DNA of 64,000 bases from Hordeum vulgare subsp. vulgare (lineage: Eukaryota; Streptophyta; Magnoliopsida; Poales; Poaceae). The notes beneath the pieces are model-generated. The model saw only the letters and a program-made list of their open reading frames with translations, was not told the DNA's origin and ran no database searches. The stretch is from NCBI RefSeq assembly GCF_904849725.1, contig NC_058519.1, positions 19,885,267 through 19,949,266 on the forward strand. Reading direction: 5' to 3'. The position numbers and the translations under genes are program-made. Below, one piece after another: positions 1 through 11,351 of the stretch. Within the stretch, counting starts at the first letter, position 1. Every line of letters begins with the position of its first letter.

Positions 1-997
1 GTAGGCATCAAGCCAAAATCACAGTGCAAAGCATCCAAAACCCAAAGAGATTCATCTAGCGTGCAATTGCGATGCGATTTCTCCTCTCCAACTTTCCATG
101 CTACCTAACTTAATTTTGTTCCCACGTGCCTCCACACCGTAGCGGATCAGCTGCTCGGGATCCTCCTCGCTCGATCATCTATCCTAAAGGACTAGACGCG
201 CTTTGTTGCCTTGTTAGATTAAAAAACTAAATCTCTCTGTTTTAAAATATAATATGTATTTAAAAAAATATCAAACCTTTTAAAATTTAATTAAATTTAT
301 AGATAAATATATCAAAATTCATAATATCAAGTTGTTGTCATTAGATTCATCGTTAAATGAATTATCATATTTTTTTATTTTTTATTGTGGATGTCGATAT
401 TTTTGCTCTTAACTCGGTCGAAGTTGAAGAATTTGACTATTCTAAAATATTAACACCCCTTATATTTTCAAGCTAATGAAATATTTCGTTTGATGTGTGA
501 GGGAGATGACATAGTGTTTTTATTTATTTATTTATAATTCGGTAATTTGATGGTCATTTGGTGTGATTCTATATTATATGCTAACCAACCTTATATATGT
601 AGAAAAATTTGTAAGTCGACGGCTTCATGAACGTGATTGATATATTTTTATAGGCCGGTTGCTGTTGATTGATTTCAAAAACTGCTGGTTTGGTCGGAAT
701 TGTAAACCAGACCCATTAGGAAGCATAATGTATTTGTTTAAAAAATTAAACGAAAGAGTTTTGAAAAATTATTGGCCCGATCAAAATCGAATGACCCAAT
801 TTTAATTGGAGTTTTAAGACCTCAATTGAATGTGACTCTTTAAAACCAAGGAATATAATGTTATAGAGGTATAAATAAAATAATTAAATGAAAGAGTTTT
901 GAGAAATTATTGATTAGGTTAAAATCGGGTGTTACAATGTTAATTGGAGACCTCAATATTGAATGTGGGCTCTTCAATTCTAGAAAAAGTAGTGTTA
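1..997. other. AT-rich intergenic sequence upstream of the P450 gene
   Basis: No coding potential is visible. Roughly 236-480 resembles the interior of a degenerate Triticeae MITE (runs such as aatttatagataaatatatc and a 'cattagattcatcgttaaatga' type segment), but I could not find paired terminal repeats. Two similar lines near 740-850 and 880-960 (aatgaaagagttttgagaaattattg and relatives, then a 'ttaattggag...cctcaattgaatgtg' segment) form a degenerate direct repeat of about 130 bp. Confidence 0.4.
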
Positions 998-1103
998 CAC
1001 TCCATCCGTCTCAAAATACGTGACTCGAAAATAACTTAAATTTATACTAATTTTAGTATAAAGTTGAGTTATTTTTGAGTTACTTATTTTAAGATGAAGG
1101 AAG
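998..1103. mobile_element. Stowaway-type MITE (Tc1/Mariner)
   Basis: The left end reads cactccatccgtctcaaaat and the right end is its imperfect inverse complement, attttaagatgaaggaag. The interior is a near-palindrome centred on ttatactaattttagtataa. The length near 106 bp and the CTCC(C/A)TCCGT terminus are those of Triticeae Stowaway elements, which insert at TA; a TA precedes the left end. It lies directly against the P450 TATA box. Confidence 0.75.
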
Positions 1104-1106
1104 TTC

Positions 1107-1114
1107 TATATATA
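1107..1114 (+). promoter_or_regulatory. Probable TATA box of the P450 gene
   Basis: TATATATA lies 105 bp before the chosen ATG at 1219, so a start of transcription near 1140-1145 and a leader of about 75 bases would be ordinary for a plant gene. It begins only four bases after the end of the Stowaway MITE. No transcript evidence is available. Confidence 0.6.
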
Positions 1115-1218
1115 CCTTCATTTTCGTCCCCTCCAAATCATCACCAACCAGGTCGATCGAGCTTCAGCTATCTATATATCCAGTGGCAGCTTGTATTAGC
1201 CGCTCGATAGCGGTGGCA

Positions 1219-3064
1219 ATGGCGGGCATGGGCGCGGGAGAGTTGGCATGGTGGCTGGGCCTCGTCTTCGGCGCCGCCCCGCTGCTCTGCCTCGCCGTCT
1301 GGCACTCCGCCGACGCCTCGTACCGCGCCGCCTTCTTCCTCAGGCACGGCGGCCGGCGGCGCCTCCCGCCGGGCCACATGGGCCTGCCCTTCCTTGGCGA
1401 GACGCTCTCCCTGCTCTGGCACTTCAAGATGGCGCGCCGCCCGGACGCGTTCATCGGCGTCAAGAGGCGCGCGCACGGGGCCGGGGCCGGCATCTACCGG
1501 ACGCACCTCTTCGGCTCCCCCGCCGTCATCGTGTGCTCGCCGGCGGCCAACAAGTTCGTGCTCCAGTCTGCCGACAGCTTCGGCGTGCGGTGGCCCGTGC
1601 CGGAGCTCGTCGGCCACACGTCCGTCGTCAACGTCGAGGGCGCCAGCCACGCCAGGCTCCGCGGGTTCATCCTCGCCGCCATCAACCGTCCCAGCTCGCT
1701 ACGGACCATCGCCACCGTCGTGCAGCCGCGTGTCGTGGCGGCGCTAGCGGCGTGGGCGGACATGGGGACCATCGTCGCCGCCACCGAGATCAAGAAAGTA
1801 AGAAATTAAGCCAGTTAAGTTCACCGTGAGCATGCATGCCTTTTTCTCTATGTCAATCTCGACGATCAATTTGCTACCCCTTACATTGGACAGGTGACGT
1901 TCGCCAACATCTGCAAGATGTTTATAAGCATGGAGCCGTCGCCATTGACGTACCAGATCGACCAGTGGTTCGGCGGCTTGGTTGCTGGCCTCAGGGCATT
2001 CCCCTTGGATTTTCCAGGGACGGCATTTCATGGTGCTCGCAAGGTATATATATGTTCTCACTTCTCAACTTACTGGCTCTTGTCTACAAGTTTATTCAGA
2101 GTAGAGTACTAGTACTAAATTAATGGCTTGTGCAGTGCCGTCGGAAGCTCAACGCGGCCTTCAGGCAGGAGCTGGAGGCGAGGAAGAAGGTGGACAAGGA
2201 GTGCGAAGATCTCATGAGCGGGCTGATGCACATGGAGGACGAGCAAGGGAAGAAGCTGAGCGACGAGGAGGTGGTGGACAACATCGTGTCCCTCGTCGTC
2301 GCCGGCTACGAGTCCACCGCCAGCGCCATCATGTGGGCGACCTACCACCTCGCCAAATCCCCCGCCGCCCTCGCCAAGCTCCGAGAGGAGAACGTGGCGG
2401 TGAGCGGGAGCAAAGCCGGCTCAGCGCTGATGATCACCCACGACGACCTCCCGAGGATGAAGTACACGGCGAAGGTGGTGGAGGAGACGATCCGGATGGC
2501 CAACATCGCGCCGATGGTGCACCGCGTGGCCAACAGGGACGTGGAGTACGGCGGGTACATGATTCCGGCGGGGTGGCCGGTGTTGGTGTGGGTGAGGTCG
2601 CTGCACACCGATCCCAGCTTCTACCAGGATCCCCTCACCTTCAACCCTGACAGATGGGATGTAAGCACATTAAGTATATCCGGTTCTGTCACCGATCATT
2701 CATCAGCTCATGGCAATGAAGAAACTAATGGATGAATCTATGGACGTGGACGCATGCATGCAGGAGCCGGCCAAGCCAGGGACGTACCAGGTGTTCGGTG
2801 GCGGCTACAGGATCTGTGCCGGCAACATGCTCGCTAGGCTTCAGCTCACCATCATGCTGCATCACCTCTCCATTGGATACGAGTGAGTGCTAACTAATGT
2901 CCTATGCTATGTATATAATTCCCATCAGATGGTTAACAATATAAGTGATCGTTTGATTCAGATGGGAGCTGTTGAATCCAGATGCGGAGATCGATTATCT
3001 TCCACACCCAAGGCCGATGGACGGTGCAGCCATGGCCTTCCGTAAGCTCAAACCCAACGCATGA
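1219..3064 (+). CDS. Cytochrome P450, CYP85-clan type (CYP88/CYP729-like)
   Basis: Haem-thiolate monooxygenase, probably anchored in the ER membrane by its N-terminal hydrophobic helix (residues about 8-25). Five exons with GT-AG introns: 1219-1797, 1894-2043, 2136-2660, 2764-2882 and 2962-3064, joining to 491 codons, the usual P450 length. A proline-rich hinge (LPPGHMGLPFLGE) follows the anchor. The I-helix oxygen motif AGYEST is at 299-304, the K-helix ETIR at 360-363, FNPDRW at 412-417, and the haem loop FGGGYRICAG has its cysteine at 436. I chose the ATG at 1219 because the longer frame upstream opens only with GTG. The LPPGHMG hinge and the C-terminal LLNPDAEIDYLPHPRPMDGA segment point to the CYP85 clan, which makes and modifies gibberellins, brassinosteroids and triterpenoids. 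The exact family and substrate are not determinable here. No frameshift or lost catalytic residue is seen, so it looks functional. Confidence 0.9.
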
Positions 3065-3769
3065 TCAAGTTACATTTCTGGCCAAATAAACCAGTCTAGC
3101 ATTGTAGTGCATGCCTGTATGGTTGTATGTTAATTTTATGACAGCTGCATATAGTCTGTGTTTTTTGAAAAAGATGTTGCTGAGAATGTGGCATCGTCTG
3201 TGTAATCAAATCAAGAGAACATATGTTTCTTTTCAGTTTGTATGAGGAAGCAGACAATTTTAAGTACCAACGCAAAGGCTAATTTGGCAGTGCAAGTATG
3301 GTTTTCAATTTCAGTTTTAAAAAAATCAGCACCAACCAAAATCACTGAAATTCAGTGAAACTCAATAACTTCAGTTTGCATTTCGACCAAAGGACCAAAA
3401 TATTCACTTGAATTTAATCAAATATTTAATTTTTTTGGGTCAAAACGTAATAATATTTCGCTGTCTATTGAGATTAATGAAATTCAATGAACTTCATTGA
3501 AATCTCACTGAAAATGAAAACTGTTACAACCAAAGGCTAGCAGTTTGTTTCCTTCGAGAGATGCTGAGAAGGCCACTTACAAGGGTGAGAACATATTCGG
3601 CCCGACTCTGCCGTGGTCCGTGCCCAGCTGCCAAAATTACCTGGCTTCAAAGGCGGAGCTACGTGAGGGTCAAGACGTGCTCCGGCCAGCCCAGCGCAGC
3701 AGGAAAGGATGCGCATAACATTTGTGTTGCCTCGGCTTGTCTGAAAGTGATGAATATAAATTCGACTAT
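3065..3769. other. P450 3' flank with poly(A) signal and degenerate repeat
   Basis: AATAAA at 3085-3090 lies about 20 bases after the stop and is a likely poly(A) signal. From about 3297 to 3532 the sequence is a loose palindrome of short 'actgaaattcagtgaa' and 'gaaattcaatgaacttcattgaaat' motifs bounded by ttttcaatttcag and ctgaaaatgaaaac. It is a degenerate dispersed repeat of unknown class. No gene is seen; the short open frame at 3561-3779 has no recognisable feature. Confidence 0.45.
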
Positions 3770-3774
3770 CAAAC

Positions 3775-6700
3775 TATGACATCCTAGATTTGGTGCTACA
3801 GTAATCATTGTAATTATGCTACCGTGATGATCAAGATGAAGCTAATGTTTTTCCTAATCCAGTTATAACCACTGTTGGAATCAAGCCCTAACGCAAATTT
3901 CTTTGTAATTCAAATTTATTTCAAAAATGGATTTAATTTTTTTGCAAACCGTTAAATAAAAATCATGCCTGAGTTGCAAATATTCCCTAAGTTATTATAA
4001 AATTGTAACCAACATTTTTTGAATAAACCTGGCACCTAAAAACTAACTAAAACTGAGTCCAATTCAATTATAAATTGCCCTTCTAAATTTTGGTATTGTC
4101 AAAACAGATTGAAATGGCCCCCAAACATTTTTATGGCAGTGTATAAAAATGCTATGGAAATAAAAGGCCATGTGTCATATTTTTACAAAAGTGTCTTTGC
4201 AACTAAAATAAATAGGGATTCGTTTCCACCCAGCACGCCGGCCGAATCGTTCGGCCGGTCGCGTGTGGGCCGCGCACCTCGCTGGCAGATGCTCGCAATA
4301 TTTTTTCGTCAAATTTGTTGCAACCGTGTTCTTTTTTGATACAAACGTTTTTCATGCAGCTTTTTTCTCGTATAATTTGTTGCAATCAGCGTCATATTTG
4401 CTGCATATACGTTTGGTTGCAACTCCGGTTCTTCACATTTTTGTTACAATCGATGTTTTTTTATTTTTGCTACAACCGTGTTAATTTTTGCTACAACCGG
4501 CATCATTTTTTGCTGCAACCGTTCACTAAAAAAGTTGCACACACGTCACGGCGTTTCACTTTTGCTACCACGTACCATCAACTTCGTTTTTTTGCTACGA
4601 TCACGTAGATATTTTTTTGCTACAAATTTTGTTTTTTGTTGCAACCGTTGAAAAAAATTACTGGATCTCATCGAAATTTAGCTGCATAGGAGAAAAAAAT
4701 ATTGCACGCGGATCCAACAGTGCGGACGCGCGGGGGCTGGTGGATCGTGCGGCCCGCGCGCGGCCGGCCGAAAGTTTGGGCCGGCGCAGATGACTTCCCA
4801 AATAAATAAGACACAAATAAATTTTAAAAAAAGCGGAAAGAAAAACAACAAAGAAGAAATTGGAAAAATAATAAAACTCCCCCCTCTCCCTGCGCCTAAG
4901 CCCACCTCTTCCTCGTTCCTCTGTCTCCTCTACGCTACAAGTGAGCCTCGGGCTCCTCCCCCTCCACTCCTCTTCACCTCACTCCGGCCACCGCGACCAT
5001 CGCGCCACCCCTTGCTCGGGCTAGAAGGGCCCCGGCGTCGTGCACCCCCTCCCCCGGTCGTGCACGCCCCCCTCCTCGCTAGCCTCGCCCCCTTTGGCCA
5101 CCCCGCGCGATGCCCCACGCTCCCCGCGCCGCGTCCGCACCTCCCCCCTCCCCCCGCCGGCGGCCACCTCCGGTGTGCTCCACCACCGCCGTTACACCGC
5201 AGTCGCCGCACCCCCTAGCCCCAACCTGGCCTTGGCCCCGCTGCCCCCGGTTGTGCATCGCCTTGCCATGGCCTCCACATGGCCATTGCTTGGCTCGATC
5301 TGGTTAGTGGGATTAACCCCCCACTACCCCCCTCACACCGAATGACAGAGGAGGCCCACGCCCCATAAAATTAAGTAAATAAATAAAAACAAGATAATTA
5401 ATTAAATTGTTAATTAACTTAATTAGAGTAACTAAATGATTTAACACACTCTTAAGATTCAGCACACGATGACATGTGGGCCCCATCTTTTCAATACTAA
5501 CTAAATCTGTTAATTAATTTAATTAGTGTGTCGATGACATGTGGGTCCCACCCCTTAATTAAATTTGTTTAAAATTATGTAAACTTAATTAACCTGTGTG
5601 AATGACAACACAGTCCCACTGGTCAGTTTGACCAGTCAACTCAGACTCTTGACCATAAATAGTTACTGAACTAAAATAAATCTATTTAATTTCAAATTAT
5701 TATTAAAATTTTAAAAATTAATATAAATAATCTGTAATCCAGATGAAAATATTTTGTACATGAAAGTTGATCACAAAACGAGACGAACCCGGATACGCTA
5801 TCCGTTCGTTTGTCACGTGTCCGTGGCATAGCGAATATGGAACTTTTTCATCGTTTTCGCGTGTCCGGTAATAGCCAGAGACAAGGGAAATATCGTCATA
5901 TATTTTTCCGATCCGTCTATAACGACTAACAATGCGTTAATACATGCCTAGCCCTACATATTGCCATGCCATGCATTGTGTTGTATGTGTGCTTTATATT
6001 TATTGTTTCTTCCCCCTCTTCTCTTTGGTAGACCTCGAGACTGACGTTGCTCTCGGGTACGACTACCCTCCTGACGACCAGCCCTTTGCCGCAGAGTTAC
6101 AAGGCAAGCAAACCCCCTTGATCATTTCTATATCTCCTATTCTTTCTCCGTCATGCTTGCATTAGATATTGCTACTGTCATAGATAGCTCCTATTCTGAT
6201 GTATAGCCTGTTTTTATGAAGTACTACTTTACTATACCACATTTTAATTGCTTAGTATAGGTGAAGAAGTGATCCTCATTGACCCCCTTAGTCCAGTTGC
6301 CCCCGCTTTTCATCAAGTCTCGGTCATCTGATCGACAAGCCAAGACCCGTCACATCACTCACACCCCCTTAGTTGTACGAGTTGATCGAGTACCGCAGAT
6401 GACGCCTCGTTACGTACTCTGGTGTTAGCGTTGTAGTGTAGTTGATCGACAGTGGTTCTCGAAGGGTGATTCCTCCTTCACCACCTTCGGCAACGACTCT
6501 TTTGTACAACCCATCAAGCGTGGTCCATCGAGGGTGATTCCTCCTTGGCCACCTTGACAATTACATCGCGCGGAATCCATCGAGGGTGATACCTTGGATC
6601 CCTCTGACGTTCCAGCCACACAATTACTTGACCTTTCTACTGGGAACATGAAAGGTGTGTTGTAGGTGGATTCCCACGTGAATGTGACAAGGCGTGGACG

Positions 6701-7980
6701 GGGCGAATTGTGGGCCCTTGCCACACATCCTCGAGACGGGGCGACGGGACCACATATCGTGGATTGTTGACCGTCACTGCAATGTTAATTAAAATGCTAA
6801 TGAAATTTGGCTATTTGATCTGAGTTGGTCGGGAGACCTTTTCACACTAACCTTCACGTGGGAGAAGTTATGGGTACTCGACGTCGTGGTATCGGCCGAA
6901 GCTCTTCAAACATCAGCAATGGAGCGACGCGCACCCGAGTGACCCGAATAAGCATCGTTCTTGTATAAGAGGTGCCAAGACTGACATCTGCCGGCCACGC
7001 ATCGTGCATGAGCGCAATGGGTGATGGGCCCATGACCCCTGCGCGGTTAGGATTTAGAGCGACGGGTTGGCCTCTCTGTTGAGCCTAGGTAGGGTTGCGA
7101 CGTGTTGATGTTCCGAGGCCGGGCATGACCGAGGAAAGTGTGTTCGGCCACAGTTTATCAAGCGTGTTGGGTACTATGGTGCACCGATGCAGGGATGAAA
7201 ATTAACTGTTCGAATAGTCGTGTCCACGGTTACAGGACGACTTGGAGTTGTTCCCCGATCTTATACAACTCCAACTGTTATTTAACTGGAATCTCTAGGC
7301 GTGACCTTAATTAAAATTGCTGTAACAATATGACTATTTAATTGTGTTACTTGTTCTACTCTCGTTTATTGCTGCAATACGCTGAAGATGCTAGACTTCT
7401 ATAGGACTAGTCCCCTCTCTCTATTCTCACATTGCTGCATATAGTCCATACATAACCCCTTTCCTTTGATAGTGATGCATACTTAGTATAGATCTGATGT
7501 TAGTCTTGCGAGTACTATGGATGAGTACTCACCGTTGCTTTACTCCCCCTTTCCCCCTTAATATGATTGCTGCGATCAGATGATGGAGCCCAGGAGATGG
7601 TGGATTCCGCCGACGACGTCGTCTACTACCCCGACGGTGCCTACTACTACGTGGAGGCCGCTGACGACCAAGAGTAGTTTAGGAGGTTCCCAGGTAGGAG
7701 GCATCGCCTCGTTCGATCGGTGTATCTTTTGTGCTAGCCTTCTCTAAGGCATTATCCTCATTTTATATCTGTACTAAGATATTTGTTGCTTCCGCTGACT
7801 CGTGTGTTTCTCGAGCTTCTGTATTCTTGCCTTCAAGGCCCCTGGCTTGTAAGTAATATTAAGCTTGTATGTTTTTATTTGTGTCTAGAGTTGTGTTGTG
7901 ATATCTTCTCATGAGTCCTTGAGCTTGGTCGTACGCATTTGTGTATATGATTAGCGTACGATCAAATCGAGGGTGTCACA
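3775..7980 (+). mobile_element. Solo LTR of a gypsy-like retrotransposon
   Basis: The block starts TATGACATCC (a mutated TGTGACATCC) and ends GGGTGTCACA. It is flanked on both sides by CAAAC (3770-3774 and 7981-7985), the 5-bp target duplication of an LTR element. Without the nested MULE (585 bp plus one 9-bp duplication) its own length is about 3.6 kb. No gag or pol is present, so it is a solo LTR left by LTR-LTR recombination. A GC-rich stretch at 4870-5340 and AT-rich stretches with 'gacatgtgggtccc' blocks at 5400-5650 are typical of long grass gypsy LTRs. The open frames in the GC-rich part are compositional. Confidence 0.8.
4215..4799. mobile_element. Small non-autonomous MULE nested in the solo LTR
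   Basis: The exact 9-bp direct repeat AAATAAATA flanks it (4206-4214 and 4800-4808), the signature of Mutator insertion. The ends are inverted repeats: GGGA at the left and TCCC at the right. The inner terminal-repeat part is cgccggccgaatcgttcgg on the left, matched by the complement of ccgaaagtttgggccggcg on the right. The interior (about 4310-4660) is a degenerate array of a TTTTTGCTACAACCG-like unit. There is no transposase, so it must have been mobilised in trans. Confidence 0.8.
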
Positions 7981-7985
7981 CAAAC

Positions 7986-9464
7986 ACCAAAACGTGTTAT
8001 AATCATACCTATGACCCACATTATCCATTGTGCTTTCATCTATTTCTCATCATGTCAATGCAAAAGAATTGGAATAATTATATACGGTACAAACAATATG
8101 TACATTTCTGCCATATGAACACACCTATATCAAAATCATTTTTGCCATATTAACACAATACAATCAATACATCTATATGAAAATTTTGTGTGCCATATCA
8201 TCATAATAAAATCAATACATCTATACAACACATCAAATCAGAGGAGCTGCTCATAGGAAAAAACCACTTCCAAAAAATCAGAGCCGGACAGTGGGAGGGG
8301 GATTGAGGGTGGGGCACCGTCCGTCGGAGTGGGTCGCCGGAGGGGCCGGACCGGGCCAGGAGCCCGCGAGGAGGGAGGGGTTGAGCCAGTGGGGATGAAG
8401 GAAGCGTTGGCCTTGGGCCGAGGGGGGGTGGAGCCCGCGGGAAGGGAGGAGGCGTCGGGTTAGGGCCGAGGGAAGGGTTGCCGGAGATGGCCTCGGCGGC
8501 GGCGGAGGCAGTGGGGGGGGGGGGGAACCCTAGAAGCAGTGAGCGACAGAGGAGAGGGAGGAGCCTGGGTCGGGTGGAGTGAGGGAGGAGCCTCGGGTCG
8601 GGTCGGTGGCATTTTGCATGTAATAAGAGCAAAAAATAGGAACACAATGTTATACCCTTTCGCTTTAAGTGAATAAGCTGCGGGAAGCCGTTCCATCTCA
8701 GCCTTTTTTATTGTTAAGGAAAGAGCTGACTTTTCTAAAACGAGTTGTTTTCAGTTTGTAGCTTATTTTCATAATAAGCTTCTAGCAGCTAGGAGTATAA
8801 AAGAATGGATCTTAGGTTTCTGAAGCCGCAGTAGAATCTGATTGCATTGATCTCGTTGAACCTTGCAATGAGAATATTGAAATTTGGAGCCGTTATTCAG
8901 TGGCTCATGGTATTCAAGCGATTTCCTTTCAGCATTATTGCCCCAGGGAAGCATCTCCAGAAATAGCAGGATCCATTTACTCTGACTCTAGAAACTGTAA
9001 AAGATAATTTTAAAAAATTGGCGCACATCGGCGTCAATCTTTCATTCATCTGTAGAACAGTTTACATGGAGAGGTTCCAATCTTTTCATTTATCTGTGAA
9101 ACAGTTACCAATCCATGCAGATGATCATACATATGCGCTAAAGCCTGAAACAAGGGATAATGTCCTCCTATATGATATGATGAGGATTGCTGCAGCTGAA
9201 CCTAGTGCTAGGATGAGCTACACACCAGTGTGTGATTGCTTTTCTCCAAACACGACTCTCGAAACCTGCCCAGCAAAGAAAAGGCAGAATCTTAATTATA
9301 TTATTATTACAGCTAATAATGGTGTCCAGTAGGTCACGGATGATGACAAACATTTTTTATGGTCTGCCTCGACTCACTGGAGTGATCACCTCCTTCTCTA
9401 CTGTACGTGCAATTGTTCACATAACGAGAGCCACCAGCAGCAAGCCCAGCCAGCTACACGGGAA
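7986..9464. other. Intergenic sequence before the acyltransferase, with a possible coding remnant
   Basis: 8200-8640 is GC-rich with a minus-strand open frame of repetitive proline/arginine composition, which I do not regard as a gene. From about 8805 to 9340 the plus strand can be read as fairly complex peptide in two frames that succeed each other (for example SEAAVESDCIDLVEPC, then LKPETRDNVLLYDMMR). This looks like a decayed coding exon pair of a family I do not recognise. No clear promoter motif could be assigned to the downstream gene. Confidence 0.35.
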
Positions 9465-10739
9465 ATGGGCGTGGTGGCGGTGAGGAAATCCTCGCCGGTG
9501 GTCGTGAGGCCACCGGAGCCGGTGACGACCACCGTCGACATCAGCCTCTCGCCTTTCGACAAGAACGTCATGTCCGTGCCAGCCGCGGTGTTCATGGTGT
9601 TTGACCGCCCAATCCACCAACCGGCCGCGACCATCGAGAAGGCCCTGTCCCGAGCTCTAGCCCACTACCTCCCAATCTCCGGCCGCCTCGCCGCCGGAGC
9701 CGACGAGGGAGAGTTCCACATCAGGTGCACCGGCGAGGGCGTCCCGTTCGTGGCCGCGGCCGCGGACTGCGCTCTGCAGGACGCCGAGTTCTTCGGCCGG
9801 TCGCCGGCCGCCACGCTGCTGGAGGAGCTGGCCGTCTACTACCCTGCCGAGCACGGCGGTTTCGGCGACCCTCTGCTCATGATGCAGGTGACAGAGTTCT
9901 CGTGCGGCGGGTTCGTCGTCGGGGTAACCTGGAACCACGCCGTCGCCGACGCGGCCGGGATCGGCCAGTTCCTGCAGGCCGTCGGCGAGCTCGCGCGCGG
10001 GCTGCCGGCGCCGTCCGTGGCTCCGGTAAGGCGGGACGAAGCGCTCGCGGCGGTGCCTCCGCCCGCCGACGGCTTCGTGGAGCTGATGATGACGCTCCAG
10101 CCGGCCGACATGGCCGTGCTCGACGTCACCGTGCCATGGGACCTGATCGACCGGATAAAGGACTGCTCCAACGCAAGGGGGGCATCAAGGCCGCCGTGCA
10201 CGACGTTCGAGGCGGTGGCCGCGCTGCTCTGGCAGTGCCGCACCCGCGCGGTCGGGCTGTCCTCGAGCACGGAGGAGCCCGTGGCGCTCTACTTCGCGGT
10301 GAACGCGCGGAGGTACGTCGGGGCCAGGCGCGGGTACTACGGCAACTGCGTGACCGGGCGGGTCGTGGTGGCGGCGGGCGGCGCGGTGGCCGGCGGCGAC
10401 CTCGCGGACCTGGTGGGGATGATCCAGCGCGCCAAGAGCCAGATACCGGAGCAGTTCGACGCCGGAGGCAAGAAGGGTGCCGGCGTGCCCAGCTTGGCCG
10501 TCGCCGGGTACAACGTGCTCATCGTCACGAGCTGGCGGAACCTCGGGCTGGACGGGGCCGACTTCGGCGGAGGGCCGCCGGCGCGGGTGACCACCTACGC
10601 CCGGGGCAGGGTGAGGGCGCCAAACTGCGTGCCTTGCCCGGGGAACGACGCCCTCGGGTCTAGTGTCATGGCCGCCTGCGTCAGGGAGGAGCACGTCGCC
10701 GCCTTCCTCGGAGAGCTAGCCTCGATCAGGTCCAACTGA
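9465..10739 (+). CDS. BAHD-family acyltransferase
   Basis: Transfers an acyl group from an acyl-CoA to an alcohol or amine acceptor; BAHD enzymes are cytosolic and act in phenolic, alkaloid, wax and cell-wall metabolism. The single exon of 424 codons has the usual length. The catalytic HxxxD motif is intact as HAVAD at residues 158-162, within VTWNHAVADA, whose histidine acts as the general base. The structural motif near the C-terminus, normally DFGWG, reads DFGGG at 366-370, so the tryptophan is replaced. An AVNARRYV segment at 278-285 corresponds to the usual 'NxR' region. The first ATG of the frame is at 9465 and the next in-frame stop is TGA at 10737-10739. G+C is high, as in many grass single-exon genes. 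Substrates cannot be assigned from sequence alone. The nearest host neighbour is the P450 gene, about 6.4 kb upstream on the same strand and separated by transposons. Confidence 0.92.
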   Translation: MGVVAVRKSSPVVVRPPEPVTTTVDISLSPFDKNVMSVPAAVFMVFDRPIHQPAATIEKALSRALAHYLPISGRLAAGADEGEFHIRCTGEGVPFVAAAADCALQDAEFFGRSPAATLLEELAVYYPAEHGGFGDPLLMMQVTEFSCGGFVVGVTWNHAVADAAGIGQFLQAVGELARGLPAPSVAPVRRDEALAAVPPPADGFVELMMTLQPADMAVLDVTVPWDLIDRIKDCSNARGASRPPCTTFEAVAALLWQCRTRAVGLSSSTEEPVALYFAVNARRYVGARRGYYGNCVTGRVVVAAGGAVAGGDLADLVGMIQRAKSQIPEQFDAGGKKGAGVPSLAVAGYNVLIVTSWRNLGLDGADFGGGPPARVTTYARGRVRAPNCVPCPGNDALGSSVMAACVREEHVAAFLGELASIRSN

Positions 10740-11335
10740 TGCCCTGGCACTGATGCCAGTGTTTCATTTTCATCTCATGCTTTAGTTTGGTTTGAATATG
10801 GTCACTTGGGACAGTGGAGTCATAGATGGGCACGGTATCCTATCTTGGATTTGCATGCTGTTTTTTAGTTCATATATACGTGCATACATTTATCCTTATA
10901 AATGTTCACACGCATATCTTATCCCTATAAACATTTTTGAAAGATTAAACCAACACATCATCTTGAGATTTACGAAGGAAACGTTTTCTTTCACTGAAAG
11001 CATATCGCCGGAAATATTAGAATAAATATAGAAATAATGTAAACACTGGGAGTATATATTTTTAATTAGATACAAACACATACGCTTATACATACACACA
11101 TATATTTATTATGATGAACGAAGGCACACACATCATATCTCATTATGAGCAACTTTATTAAGAGACCGAGCTAGCACGTCAATTGAACACTAGCAAAGCC
11201 ATCACAAACGAAAACGTCTCCTCCACTACTCATTATCAAAAGATTTAAAATAAATTCAGAAGAATACGAACATCGGTGTCAAGTTTAGGACTTGAAACCT
11301 GATGAGCAGGAAATGTCCTGTCCTCTTAATCATCC
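10740..11335. repeat. Dispersed Triticeae repeat remnant downstream of the acyltransferase
   Basis: After about 130 bp of 3' flank, 10880-11330 contains blocks such as 'atcatcttgagatttacgaag', 'cactgaaagcatatcgccg' and 'tcaagtttaggacttgaaacc'. I recognise these from memory as recurring, degenerate, unclassified Triticeae repeat sequence. No gene is seen. Confidence 0.4.
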
Positions 11336-11351
11336 AACTATACATGTTGAT

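Noticed and set aside
1183..1218. Upstream in-frame start for the P450 (12 more codons)
   Set aside because: It would begin with GTG; the ATG at 1219 directly precedes the membrane anchor and fits P450 N-termini.
4790..5345. Overlapping open frames rich in Pro and Arg
   Set aside because: Part of the GC-rich stretch of the solo LTR 3775-7980; no domain, and both strands are open.
9657..10694. Large antisense and out-of-frame readings across the acyltransferase
   Set aside because: Shadow frames of a GC-rich single-exon gene; only the 9465 frame has BAHD motifs.
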